Source: Salinibacillus aidingensis | GTDB lineage: Bacteria; Bacillota; Bacilli; Bacillales; Alkalibacillaceae | Direction of reading: 5' to 3' | Assembly: GCF_039522525.1 (NCBI RefSeq) | Contig: NZ_BAAADO010000002.1 | Location: forward strand, 434,001-498,000 | DNA length: 64,000 nt | Part shown: positions 1 through 8,588 of the stretch, one piece after another | Layout: each line of letters opens with the position of its first letter | How positions within the stretch are numbered: the stretch's first letter is position 1 | Program-made: the position numbers and the translations under genes | Notes under the pieces: model-generated | Told to the model about the DNA's origin: nothing | Seen by the model: only the letters and a program-made list of their open reading frames with translations | Database searches by the model: none

Positions 1-2
1 GA

Positions 3-200
3 GTCACAGCCGTAGCCATGGATCCCCACACTGGAAAACTCGCACATTCAGGCTGCGACGACCGGCGTGTAACGTATTTTCTTGAAGGAACAGAGCCAAA
101 AAACTATTGTACGGTCCACGTACCAAATCCGGAAGAGACCGATGAAAATAAACAAAGAAAGAAAGACGGCCGCTCGATTTGGGACTGGATTGGATTTTAG
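3..200 (+). CDS. pbpG: Class A penicillin-binding protein, C-terminal end (partial, PbpG-like)
   Basis: This is the last 65 codons of a gene that begins before the window. The visible reading is VTAVAMDPHTGKLAHSGC and onward, which matches the end of the transpeptidase domain of class A PBPs, where a 'D-x-x-T-G-x-L-A' stretch is followed by a Cys and a short polar tail. Such enzymes polymerise and cross-link peptidoglycan outside the membrane. In B. subtilis the sporulation PBP PbpG (YwhE) lies next to ywhD, and a YwhD homologue follows here, so PbpG is the best identity. The catalytic Ser lies outside the window, so the assignment rests on the tail and the synteny. Confidence 0.65.
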   Translation, partial: VTAVAMDPHTGKLAHSGCDDRRVTYFLEGTEPKNYCTVHVPNPEETDENKQRKKDGRSIWDWIGF

Positions 201-260
201 GGCGTTTGATTGCGGGATTGGATGAATTCCCTTGAATAGAACGCAAAAATAATTCCATAG

Positions 261-292
261 AAAAAGGGGCGGCATAAACGCCGCCCCTTTTT
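261..292. terminator. Bidirectional rho-independent terminator
   Basis: The perfect stem AAAGGGGCGGC / GCCGCCCCTTT has a 6-nt loop and is flanked by A and T runs on both sides. It lies between the convergent PBP gene and ywhD and can serve both. Confidence 0.85.
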
Positions 293-413
293 CTTGTCCT
301 AGTAAACATGTAAAACCCATGTGCCCTTATTTTACAAACTTCCAAACTCAAGCACAAGATATTCATAAAACGTTCACAATTCTTTCATAATTTCCCAATG
401 TTGAATCCGGATT

Positions 414-941
414 TTATTCACTGGTGCCATCAAAGGCATTCTTTAACTCATCCCTAGAGTTTTCCCACATTTCCGGATTAAATTCACGGAGAAATTTTTC
501 TAAAATACCTTTAGATTTCTCATCCATATGATCGATAACAACCCGGCCTTTCAGGGATTTATCCATATGATTCACATGCTCCGGCAACAGCTTATAACCT
601 CTGCGGATTTCTCTGTCCACCACCAGTTCACTGGCAGCCAGACCATAATAGTAGGCGCCGCTCTCACTGCGTTCAACCGTTGTCCAGGCAATCCAATAGA
701 GTTTTCCATTTGGCACTTCATTGCGATCAGATAAAAATTTAATCCGTTTTTCCACTTTACTTCTCGCGTGCATAGCCCCCATATCAACAAAGGCTTCCTC
801 TTCATTTGGGTCTACTATAATCGGTGACATATTTTCAAGACTAATCGCTCCACCCCCGCTATAGCCAGGGTGACCGTCAATGGGATCATCTTTCATAATC
901 GTAAATTGCTGTGTTTTCTTTGGTTCCTTTTCGTTGGACAC
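414..941 (-). CDS. ywhD: YwhD family protein
   Basis: The 175-residue protein matches the length and character of B. subtilis YwhD (about 172 aa): a polar N-terminus with FTIMKDDPIDGH, a Gly-rich GYSGGGA segment and the phrase SLENMSPI. It is soluble, with no signal peptide or membrane segment. The biochemical function of the family is not known to me. It is convergent with the preceding PBP gene, as in B. subtilis where ywhE (pbpG) and ywhD are neighbours. The ATG at 941 follows a good AAGGAGG-type site. Confidence 0.85.
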   Translation of the reverse strand: MSNEKEPKKTQQFTIMKDDPIDGHPGYSGGGAISLENMSPIIVDPNEEEAFVDMGAMHARSKVEKRIKFLSDRNEVPNGKLYWIAWTTVERSESGAYYYGLAASELVVDREIRRGYKLLPEHVNHMDKSLKGRVVIDHMDEKSKGILEKFLREFNPEMWENSRDELKNAFDGTSE

Positions 942-1017
942 GATGTAAACCTCCTTTAATTAAAACTCAGGAAAAGTTTGTCTTTTATTCTAACATATCA
1001 CAACTGTGCAAAACATG

Positions 1018-1071
1018 ATAAAGAGAAACTTCCATCTGTGCGGGTTTTGCAGCCAGTTAATGCCTAATAAA
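1018..1071 (+). repeat. Short copy of the interspersed hairpin element (degenerate)
   Basis: It begins ATAAAGAGAAACTTCCATC and ends AGCCAGTTAATGCCTAATAAA, which are the two conserved ends of the family described under findings. It is about 54 bp with several mismatches, and lies between two minus-strand genes. Confidence 0.75.
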
Positions 1072-1107
1072 CGACTCTGATACAAGGATAGACAGTATGC
1101 CAGGATT

Positions 1108-3162
1108 TTAAGCAAAATGATCATGATTCCTCACCCGTGTAAAATCCTCAGGTTCTGGCTTAAGCTTCGTCGGCCGCACATCCTTTTTGAACTGCCTGTC
1201 TTTTTTCCGCTTCCACTTATAGATAACCCCCACTTTTGCCTGCTGGACCTCTTTGACTCCCTGAATGATGAATTGCATGGCAAAAATCGCGAGCATAAAT
1301 GCAAGAAGAGGAAAAAGGACAATCCAGTAATGTCCGCTTGAAAGCGACATTTTTGCTGAGCCGAGTAAACCGGACCACTCATAAGTAATCGATCTTGGCG
1401 GGTCACCGACGAGACCAAAGCTTCTATTGGTTCCGCCGAAGAAAAAGTCAAAAACGCCGAGATGCATAAAAATGAGTAAAACCTGAATGAACTGCTGACC
1501 AAACAAAATGGTTAACCTTGGACCCAGATGAGGCAGAATGTGCTTTTTCAGGATATGAAGCTTACCTCCACCCAGCACTCTGGCACTGGTGATAAATTCC
1601 TGCTGCAGCACCCCTTTGATTTCCCGGCCGGACAAGACCGCTGTCAGGGGAACGACCAGAATCGTCAGGATCAGAATTTCGAACATGATCCGTTCTGTAA
1701 AGGAATATTGAAATCCCATTGCTGTCTCTATCAGTATCGGCCGAAGCAGGATGTAAGCAATGATACTTAGTGGGAGAAAATGTATGGAGTCGACGATTTT
1801 TTCCACCCACTTCTGTCCTCTTGGCTTTAAGCTGAATGCATAAAAGATTCCGGCAAAGAATCCAATCCCAACCCTTAACAGAGCAATGAGCAGCGCAAAG
1901 AATAACGTATATTTCGCTCCAATCACAAGCTGATCAAACATACTGAACCCCAATGAGTCCGTGCCAAGTAAATATGGCTCTGGAGGGGAATGAGGGGGTG
2001 CACTGATTAATTCACCATCTTCCCCATAAAAGAGCCTGGTCTGATCGATATGGTTATCCGTACCAGCAGAATAAATGACGCTATACGTGATGGCACCAAT
2101 GAAAAACAGACTTCCAATAGCAAACTTCGGATTTTTCATATGGATAAAAAACAGCTTCAAAGGCGTCCAGACTGCATTCCACGGCTTACGGATCCGCAGA
2201 ATGCTCCTGCCTGCTTCTCCTGCCAGATCCGCCAGCCATTTCACAGGCTGAAAACGCCCCCTTCCTGACCTTTTTCTGACAATCACCTGGCCATATACCC
2301 GCTCCTCATCCAGCCATAAATCAACCCCCTGGAAGAAAAGAAAAAACGGGGTGAATACGAGAATGAGAGAAACTGCAATAACCATCGGCTGCAGACTCTC
2401 TGTCATATAATACGTGATTCCGTTAATATTATAGATTCGCTCCACGATAAATAGACTGGACAGGGTTCCCCAGACGATGACCTTGGCATGACGGAATGTA
2501 CTCGGGGTAATATTTTTCAGAATATGCTGAAGCACGATCACTTTTTGCTTCAGTCCCTTGCTTTTCGCAAAGGTGACATATTCCTTAAGGTACTCCTCTT
2601 CTATTAACAGCAGAATGATTTTAAACAGGGCGACCATAGGTATGATGGCCAGTGTAATCATAGGACCTGTAAATACCTTCTCATCCATATATGTAGCTAC
2701 CCGAAACAGGCGTACATCGGTCGCCTGATAAACCCAGATCACCATCATTTGAAGGAGTATGGCAACGACAAGATCCGGTACCGATTCAAAAATATCAAGT
2801 ATGCGTTTCAAAGGATTCAATAGAATTTTAGGCAGAAAATTTGCGGTAAATGCTAACAGAAACGCAAGAACAAATCCTAATAATAAAGCACCGACCAGCA
2901 CCTGCATGGAGTAAACAAAGGGCTCCCATAACGTTTCCAATAATGGAAAGGGCTTTTGTGGGCGCCCATACATGTACACCCAGGAATCAGGGTTGAAAAA
3001 ATCCACGATAAATGGCCACAGCGTCTGCACATATTCTCCTATATGAAATAGTCCGCCCGCATCAGGCTGCTGTGCCTCCATAAACCTCTTCGGCATGATA
3101 CTGACACAGAGAATTCCAAAAATCCCTAATATGTAGTAAACAATCGGTTTTAAAAATTTCAT
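1108..3162 (-). CDS. Fused double ABC transporter permease (DppB-like plus DppC-like halves)
   Basis: The protein has 684 residues and about twelve hydrophobic segments. The first half (to about 300) resembles DppB/OppB-type permeases. The second half has the DppC hallmark LLGTDSLGFSMFDQLVIGA and an EAA-type loop (SARVLGGGKLHILKKHILPH). The two halves of a peptide/nickel-type importer are therefore joined in one chain through a basic linker (about 300-345). No ATPase or binding-protein gene lies beside it, so the partners must be elsewhere. The start at 3162 is chosen because AAAGGAG lies 5-6 nt upstream; an ATG six codons earlier would overlap that site. The substrate cannot be told from the sequence. 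The fusion seems genuine, since the linker reads through without a stop. Confidence 0.75.
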   Translation of the reverse strand: MKFLKPIVYYILGIFGILCVSIMPKRFMEAQQPDAGGLFHIGEYVQTLWPFIVDFFNPDSWVYMYGRPQKPFPLLETLWEPFVYSMQVLVGALLLGFVLAFLLAFTANFLPKILLNPLKRILDIFESVPDLVVAILLQMMVIWVYQATDVRLFRVATYMDEKVFTGPMITLAIIPMVALFKIILLLIEEEYLKEYVTFAKSKGLKQKVIVLQHILKNITPSTFRHAKVIVWGTLSSLFIVERIYNINGITYYMTESLQPMVIAVSLILVFTPFFLFFQGVDLWLDEERVYGQVIVRKRSGRGRFQPVKWLADLAGEAGRSILRIRKPWNAVWTPLKLFFIHMKNPKFAIGSLFFIGAITYSVIYSAGTDNHIDQTRLFYGEDGELISAPPHSPPEPYLLGTDSLGFSMFDQLVIGAKYTLFFALLIALLRVGIGFFAGIFYAFSLKPRGQKWVEKIVDSIHFLPLSIIAYILLRPILIETAMGFQYSFTERIMFEILILTILVVPLTAVLSGREIKGVLQQEFITSARVLGGGKLHILKKHILPHLGPRLTILFGQQFIQVLLIFMHLGVFDFFFGGTNRSFGLVGDPPRSITYEWSGLLGSAKMSLSSGHYWIVLFPLLAFMLAIFAMQFIIQGVKEVQQAKVGVIYKWKRKKDRQFKKDVRPTKLKPEPEDFTRVRNHDHFA

Positions 3163-3261
3163 GGCGACTCCTTTATTCAAATATCATTTTAGCTTCATCC
3201 GACCCGCAGTTAGCAGGCACAGCATGACCTCAAGTGCATTTATCAAGTATAAATAACCAGT

Positions 3262-3315
3262 ATAAAGTGAAACTTCCATCAGTGGGAGTATTACGGCCGG
3301 TTAATGCGTGATAAA
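3262..3315 (+). repeat. Short copy of the interspersed hairpin element
   Basis: About 54 bp, with near-consensus ends ATAAAGTGAAACTTCCATC and GTTAATGCGTGATAAA joined at a GGG tract. It lies in the gap between ywgA and the fused permease gene. Confidence 0.9.
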
Positions 3316-3420
3316 AGTACTGATTAAATTTTCACTGTCTATGGCAATATTACATAATGATCAGAATTATGTAAATATTAAATACAAATGCACAGGAATT
3401 CCCCGTTTTTGGCAGATAAA

Positions 3421-3456
3421 CAAAAAACACCATCCATCCCGCCCGGATAAATGGTG
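3421..3456 (-). terminator. Terminator of the ywfO-ywgA operon
   Basis: The stem CACCATCC / GGATAAATGGTG is followed on the minus strand by a run of six T. It is 17 nt past the ywgA stop. Confidence 0.75.
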
Positions 3457-3472
3457 CTTGCCAGTATCATAC

Positions 3473-3982
3473 TTAGTGCTTCACATTCATTTCCGCAATG
3501 AATTCCCAAGCTCTCTCAAGCTCTTCCCGTGTATAATTCTGCTTCTTTTTTACTGTAAATACTTTATCCTCGATTTCTTCCTTGGGCCGATTGTCAAAAT
3601 ACAGCATGGTGGCAATCAACTCCAGAAATCTTGAGCTCATCCCCTTCATCTTTTCAATCCACTGATCCATATCCGGCATGTTGATGTTGTAATGAGTCAG
3701 GAATTTCTGCCCTTCTTCAGTAATGGAATAACGATATTGATAAAAACCTTTTTTCTTCTCTTTTTCTTCCTCTAAAAACCCTAGATTAATAAGCTCCTGA
3801 ACGCGTAATGTCAACTCTTCTGAGTAGGGACCATAGAAGTGGAACTGATAGCGTTCGGAAAATGGATAATCACATTTTTTTAAAATATAAATCATCTTCT
3901 GCAGTTTTTTTCTTCCGATGAGTTCGTGACACTCCGAAAAAAACGAAACTAGTTTTGCATGATCCTGTAACACAAACGTCAT
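3473..3982 (-). CDS. ywgA: YwgA family protein
   Basis: This 169-residue soluble protein matches YwgA by length, by order (ywfO then ywgA) and by the N-terminal pattern 'GRKKLQKMIYILKK', FHFYGPYSEEL and a winged-helix-like first 90 residues. The segment 'GPYSEEL' followed by a YSITEEGQKF strand is reminiscent of DNA-binding or SocA/DUF4065-like folds, but no activity is established. It begins 3 nt after the ywfO stop, so the two are co-transcribed. The start ATG at 3982 follows an AGGAGATGACG-type overlap with the ywfO end. Confidence 0.85.
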   Translation of the reverse strand: MTFVLQDHAKLVSFFSECHELIGRKKLQKMIYILKKCDYPFSERYQFHFYGPYSEELTLRVQELINLGFLEEEKEKKKGFYQYRYSITEEGQKFLTHYNINMPDMDQWIEKMKGMSSRFLELIATMLYFDNRPKEEIEDKVFTVKKKQNYTREELERAWEFIAEMNVKH

Positions 3983-3985
3983 CTC

Positions 3986-5281
3986 CTATCCTTCTAAAAT
4001 CTCCAAAATCCGTCTCTTGATCGGACTATGATCTGATAATCCCTCAATAAAGTCTGAAGGGAAGTAAAGCTTATGATCTGTGCGTTTTTTCCCTGAAATC
4101 GCCTCGACAATATCCGAATGCCTGGAAAGCTCCTTTAACTCATCGTTTTGCATTAATAAATGAATCGGCAGACGCTCCTCATCCTCTCCCGGACGATAAA
4201 AGTCATAGGGTAAATCAGACGAGGAATCCACTTCCAGATAATAATCCGGGTCAATGCCCGCTTCGGTAAAGAGCTGATGCAGCTCCATAAATTGCTCAAA
4301 CTGGTGGTTCGGATTGAATTCAATATACTTAAATAAATGACGATTGACGAAACGATTGCATAAATCACTCAGTATCGGATCATTCTCCTCTTTCCAGATC
4401 TGAAAGTAATAAAAAACAATCGATTCATCCAATTTTAAATAGTCCTCCAGCGTCGGGTTCCCTTTAAAAAAGGATAAAAAATGTGAAGGGGCCAGTTTAA
4501 AGTCATAGTTATTTTCATATAAATAACGGGCGCGATGTAAAATTTTGGTCAAAATAACCTCAGAGCTTCTCGTAACCGGATGGAAATAGACCTGCCAGTA
4601 CATTTGATAGCGACTCATGATGTAATCCTCGACCGCATGCATACCGGTCGCTTTAATAACAACCTGATCATCCAGCGGGCGCATCACTCGTAATATTCGC
4701 TCCATATCAAAGTGCCCATAGCTCACCCCTGTAAAATAAGCATCACGCTGAAGGTAGTCCATTCGATCCGCATCAATCTGGCTGGAAATCAGACTGACCA
4801 CAAGCTTGTTCGAATAGGTTTTTCCAATGACATCGGCTACATCCTGTGGAAAATCAGGATGGACACGCTTCAAAATGGTATTTACATTCGTATCGCCCAG
4901 GATAATCTCCCGGGTAAAATCCTCATGATCCAGATCAAATACTTTTTCAAAGGTGTGGGAAAACGGACCATGTCCCAGATCGTGCAAAAGTCCTGCTGTT
5001 AAACACAAGAGCCGCTCCTCTTCATTCCAGTCCGGGTGTTCCTTGAAGTTTTCCAAAATCCGCCTGACAATCTCGTACACCCCGAGGGAATGATTAAACC
5101 TGCTGTGCTCGGCACCATGAAAGGTATAAAAGGAGGTCCCTAATTGTTTAATCCGTCTTAACCGCTGAAACTCCGGAGTTCCGATTAAATCCCAGATCAC
5201 CCGGTCCCGTACGTGCACATACCGGTGAACCGGATCCTTAAACACCTTCTCTTCGGTTAATTGTTCATTACGATATTCCAT
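3986..5281 (-). CDS. ywfO: HD-domain phosphohydrolase YwfO (dNTPase-like)
   Basis: The 431-residue protein carries an HD superfamily signature: H64 in RFNHSLGV, then LLHDLGHGPFSH with H100-D101, and a downstream DADRMDYLQRD segment that supplies the last metal ligand. The order and the opening 'KVFKDPVHRYVHV' are typical of the SAMHD1/EF1143-type dNTP triphosphatases that include B. subtilis YwfO. It would hydrolyse (d)NTPs in the cytoplasm. ATG 5281 is preferred over a TTG at 5290 because AGAAGGG lies 9 nt upstream of the ATG but abuts the TTG. It is the first gene of a two-gene operon with ywgA. Confidence 0.88.
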   Translation of the reverse strand: MEYRNEQLTEEKVFKDPVHRYVHVRDRVIWDLIGTPEFQRLRRIKQLGTSFYTFHGAEHSRFNHSLGVYEIVRRILENFKEHPDWNEEERLLCLTAGLLHDLGHGPFSHTFEKVFDLDHEDFTREIILGDTNVNTILKRVHPDFPQDVADVIGKTYSNKLVVSLISSQIDADRMDYLQRDAYFTGVSYGHFDMERILRVMRPLDDQVVIKATGMHAVEDYIMSRYQMYWQVYFHPVTRSSEVILTKILHRARYLYENNYDFKLAPSHFLSFFKGNPTLEDYLKLDESIVFYYFQIWKEENDPILSDLCNRFVNRHLFKYIEFNPNHQFEQFMELHQLFTEAGIDPDYYLEVDSSSDLPYDFYRPGEDEERLPIHLLMQNDELKELSRHSDIVEAISGKKRTDHKLYFPSDFIEGLSDHSPIKRRILEILEG

Positions 5282-5326
5282 TTTTTCCAACCCTTCTTAA
5301 ACCTGCCTATTTTGCGCAAAATATAC

Positions 5327-5395
5327 ATAAAGTGAGACTTCAATCAGTGGGCCACTGATTGTAAGCGTTACGTATCAGGCCTTTAACGAGCTGTT
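5327..5395 (+). repeat. Degenerate copy of the interspersed hairpin element
   Basis: The left end ATAAAGTGAGACTTCAATC is recognisable and is followed by a small hairpin (ATCAGTGG / CCACTGAT). The right end is eroded. The remaining part of the 5282-5769 gap holds no gene; it is A/T-rich and includes the lipL promoter. Confidence 0.6.
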
Positions 5396-5714
5396 CAGCC
5401 CCACCTTCTTATACGAATGCTGAGCGACAGAATGACAGCCCGTCCATTCGTAAAAAAACCGACGTCTTTACTGAAATCAATACTCAGTAAATGACGTTTA
5501 ACTCCTTCCATTATATAAAAACTGTCGTAAAAAAACACCACTTGACATTTAAATGGGTGAATTTTTCATGTCGAATTATCTTTACGGGAAAGCAGAGGCG
5601 AATGCTCAGGTCCTGTGAGATAGGAAGAAGACAGCGAGTGGCAGGAAGAGGACCAGGGGATTGCTTTGGTCTTTTTCTGCTCAGACGGGTCAGGCGCAAT
5701 CACGGCAGCAGATG

Positions 5715-5723
5715 TGGTATAAT
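5715..5723 (+). promoter_or_regulatory. Extended -10 promoter of lipL
   Basis: TGGTATAAT is an exact extended -10 element 46 nt before the lipL ATG. No good -35 hexamer is seen at the proper spacing, as is usual for extended -10 promoters. Confidence 0.5.
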
Positions 5724-5769
5724 AGTCAAGGCTAAACAAGTCTAATGTATTTAGTAAAGGAGAAGCCTC

Positions 5770-6597
5770 ATGGAGAATCTTCATCCATTATTACACTTCG
5801 ACAAAATTCGGTTTATTGATCAATCGATGAATATAGAAACTCCGGCGATGCAGTCCTTTGCCACAGACGATGCCCTTTGCCTTTCGATAAGTAATGGACT
5901 GTCCCCGCATGTGGCCCGACTGTGGGTTCATGATCAAACGATTGTATTAGGAATTCCGGACAGCCGTCTCCCCCATATAAATGAGGGAATTTCTTACTTG
6001 CAAAAGGCAGGCTACCGTGTAGTGGTCCGCAATTCAGGAGGCCTTGCAGTAGTGCTGGATCAGGGGGTCCTCAACCTGTCCTTTCTGTTTCCGGATGGTA
6101 AGCAGCTTGGCATTCATGATGGCTATAAAGCGATGGTATCCTTTATCCAATTTTTATTTGCTGATGAGGACGCTTCGTTTGACGTTTATGAAGTGGAAGG
6201 CTCCTATTGTCCCGGCGAGTATGACATGAGCGTGAACGGACAGAAGTTTGCCGGCATTTCCCAGCGACGGGTCAAAAATGGTACAGCTGTGCAAATTTAT
6301 ATGTGTATTGAGGGTTCCGGTTCTGAGCGGGCTGAGGTTGTAAGAAAATTTTATTCGGAAGCCCTTCAGGAGGAGGATGCAAGCTATGACTATCCTGTCA
6401 TCAGACCGGAAACGATGGCATCTTTAAATGAGCTGTTGGGAACATCCATGACTGTATCGGACGTTCGGGATAAAATTTTATCTAAGTTAGAAGAAATCTC
6501 AACGTCGATAACGACCGATCCTCTTAACGGCCAGGAGCTTGAATGGTTTGAAAAGCGTTTGAAGCAGATGAGAGCAAGGAATGAAAAGGTTTTATGA
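5770..6597 (+). CDS. lipL: Octanoyl-[GcvH]:protein N-octanoyltransferase LipL
   Basis: LipL transfers the octanoyl group from GcvH to E2 subunits of 2-oxoacid dehydrogenases in the Bacillus lipoate pathway. The 275-residue product has the lipoate-ligase-like fold with VVRNSGGLAVVLDQGVLNLS (residues 84-103) and the family signature EGSYCPGEYDMSVNGQKFAGISQRR. Cys147 is the expected acyl-enzyme nucleophile, and the Lys of GQKFAG is also conserved. The missing ATP-binding part separates it from LplA. AAAGGAG lies 8 nt upstream. Its place between ywfO and pta is the same as in B. subtilis (ywfL). Confidence 0.92.
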   Translation: MENLHPLLHFDKIRFIDQSMNIETPAMQSFATDDALCLSISNGLSPHVARLWVHDQTIVLGIPDSRLPHINEGISYLQKAGYRVVVRNSGGLAVVLDQGVLNLSFLFPDGKQLGIHDGYKAMVSFIQFLFADEDASFDVYEVEGSYCPGEYDMSVNGQKFAGISQRRVKNGTAVQIYMCIEGSGSERAEVVRKFYSEALQEEDASYDYPVIRPETMASLNELLGTSMTVSDVRDKILSKLEEISTSITTDPLNGQELEWFEKRLKQMRARNEKVL

Positions 6598-6639
6598 TGT
6601 TCGTTGAGGCGGACATCTTTTTTGATTACCTGGTTTTTG

Positions 6640-6863
6640 GTGATGTCGGGATTCAATCTGGGTTGGGATTTGATCGGATTTGGATCGGATTGGACTTTAT
6701 CGGAATTGGATTAAATGAGCTTTATTTGGCTTAATTGTTATTTTTATGGATTGATTGCTGATATTTTGAATTGATTCTTCCGATTTTGGAATATTTATCC
6801 TGAATAAGGAGCAATTCTCTCCAATCCGGACGAATCATCCTCGAAACCGAATTAATTATTTTT
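6640..6863. repeat. Degenerate about 21-bp periodic intergenic array, left part
   Basis: Gene-free stretch in which GGATT/GAATT-type cores recur every 19-22 bp, for example at TGGGATTTGATCGGATTTGG, TCGGATTGGACTTTATCGGA and GAATTGATTCTTCCGATTTT. No two units are identical. The IS element starting at 6864 interrupts it. Confidence 0.5.
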
Positions 6864-8153
6864 ACTCAACTTTCGCACCAAGAAATCTGTAGTGAAATCA
6901 ATACGTGTAGGTGCTTATAGAACTGACATATCATGCTTGACTTTAGTTCAGACATGAAAAAAACACCTCAACGTTGGTATAGTTGATTTGATGAGAATCA
7001 CATACGATACAGATGAGGTGTCCGCCTATATGATAGCGAAAAACAACTCGAATAATCAACTGCCAAATGAAATAAAATCGACATTCAAAGAATTAAATGT
7101 ATTGAAGCACTTGCGTAATGCATGCATAACAAAGTCTTTCGGTTTTTCTTGTGCTTCCAGCTAATCTTTTGCCTGATCTTTGAAAACAAAAACTGGTTTC
7201 GGACACTTGAAAGTAGGAAAGCTGCGGATGTTCCAGTCAAAGATACCGTATATCGTTTCCTGAACCAATCATCATTCAATTGGCGTCGCTTTCTACTTTC
7301 ACTTGTCGCTTATACGATTGGGAAGGTCTCAAAGCTAACACGCCATAATCGTCCAAAGGTGTTCATCTTAGATGATTCACCCTATGATCGGAACCGAAAC
7401 AAACATGTAGAGCTTCTGGCTCGCTGCTTTGATATGCATCACAGAAAATGCGTTTCTACAAAGGTTTTCGCATGTTGATACTGGGCCTGGGCTGGTCTGA
7501 TGGTGCTACATTCCTGCCAGTTGATATTTCATTATTAAGTTCAGAGAAAAAAGCAGGATAAACGATATATCTGAAAACATTGATAAACGCAACTCCGGTT
7601 ACAAGCGTCGACAAGAAGCTTTACAGACAGCACCGGAACAGATTCCGGGTATGACTAAACGTGCAATGAACGCAGGCATCGATGCCTCTTATGTTCTCAT
7701 GGATACATGGTTTACCCAGCAGCCTCTCATCAAAGAACTGACAGAACAAGGCCGGACGTGATTGGCATGGTCATGAAATTAAAGCAGCGTTATCTCGTAA
7801 ACGGTAAACGCTTTAGCCTCGATGAGTTGTATCGCCTGGCAAAGCCTACTGATGGGAAAAAGAGCAGTCACACAACCATTGTGTTTGCAAGGTACATTGT
7901 ATTGTCATGGCAAAATCGTTGCAGTTACAGTTGACCGCATACTGGGCGGTATGTTTTATAAATTATGTGATGAAGTTAATGACCTCGATTGGGTTGTGGC
8001 TTTACAGCAGTTAATCGAGCTTCTTAAAGATACCCTAAAAAGGACGAATAAGAAAATGCAGCAACTCATCAAAAGTCAACTACAACAATGGATTGCGGAT
8101 CTGTCCAATTATATCAAGGTATACCTGCCTATTTCAGTCTGCGAAAGTTGAGT
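6864..8153 (+). mobile_element. Decayed IS4-family-like insertion sequence
   Basis: The element is about 1290 bp, bounded by inverted repeats starting ACTCAACTTTCGCA on the left (6864-6877) and ending TGCGAAAGTTGAGT on the right (8140-8153), with weaker matching further in. It carries one transposase gene with several frameshifts. No clean target duplication is visible in the T-rich flanks. It sits inside a gene-free periodic array and so disrupted no gene. Confidence 0.8.
7030..8151 (+). pseudogene. IS4-family-type transposase, multiply frameshifted
   Basis: Reading starts at ATG 7030 (MIAKNNSNNQLPNEIKSTFK). It then shifts frame near 7120, 7460, 7555, 7755 and 7890. Together the pieces give a DDE transposase: VFILDDSPYDRNRNKHVELLAR with the first catalytic Asp, a GLGWSDGATFLPVDISLLSS stretch, an MDTWF segment with the second Asp, and a polar C-terminus. 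This order is that of IS4-type transposases. With so many shifts it cannot encode a functional enzyme. Confidence 0.8.
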
Positions 8154-8460
8154 TTTTATAAAAGGATGAATTATTTCTAAAATGCGCTTAATCCTATCAG
8201 CGACTTGCTCAATTCAGCACATAACCGATGGATAACAATATTTAGGGATGAATCAACAACAAACCAGGATTAATTTCTATGATTGCAGCTTAATTCTGCA
8301 TCTTTTGGCATTATTTGCTCAAACTCGGATTAGTCCATCACATTTCGAAATAAATTATGTGACTATAGCATCATTTTACCTTTTCCGGCTTAATCCACTC
8401 AAATTCAGATCAATCCCCAGCAGCCCGGACCAATTCCCAATCTTTCAGACATGTTCCCGC
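8154..8460. repeat. Degenerate about 21-bp periodic intergenic array, right part
   Basis: This continues the array beyond the IS. TTAATC/TCAATC-type cores recur roughly every 20 bp (GCTTAATCCTATCAG, GGATTAATTTCTATG, GCTTAATTCTGCATC, GGATTAGTCCATCAC, GCTTAATCCACTCAA, GATCAATCCCCAGCA). No open reading frame with a ribosome binding site was found. Confidence 0.5.
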
Positions 8461-8521
8461 TCAGTGACCTGCAACTACTCTCCTTCTTTCCCGGAACATA
8501 GACAAACAGACAGACACATAA

Positions 8522-8556
8522 AATTAGCCAGGCGCTCAACTCTAGCACCTGGCTTT
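8522..8556 (-). terminator. Terminator of pta
   Basis: The stem AGCCAGG / CCTGGCT with a loop of about 15 nt has a T-rich stretch on the minus strand, about 33 nt past the pta stop. The T run is imperfect. Confidence 0.55.
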
Positions 8557-8588
8557 TAACATCCTTTATTCAAGAAATAGCGAACCGT

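Noticed and set aside
4..366. Open frames of 120 and 90 codons on the minus strand over the PBP gene end and terminator
   Set aside because: They run through a strong terminator and antisense to a real gene, and have no ribosome binding site.
5458..5760. Open frames on both strands between ywfO and lipL
   Set aside because: No start signal or family pattern; the region holds the lipL promoter.
6850..8170. Target-site duplication of the IS element
   Set aside because: Both flanks are T/A-rich, and several short matches are possible; none is convincing.
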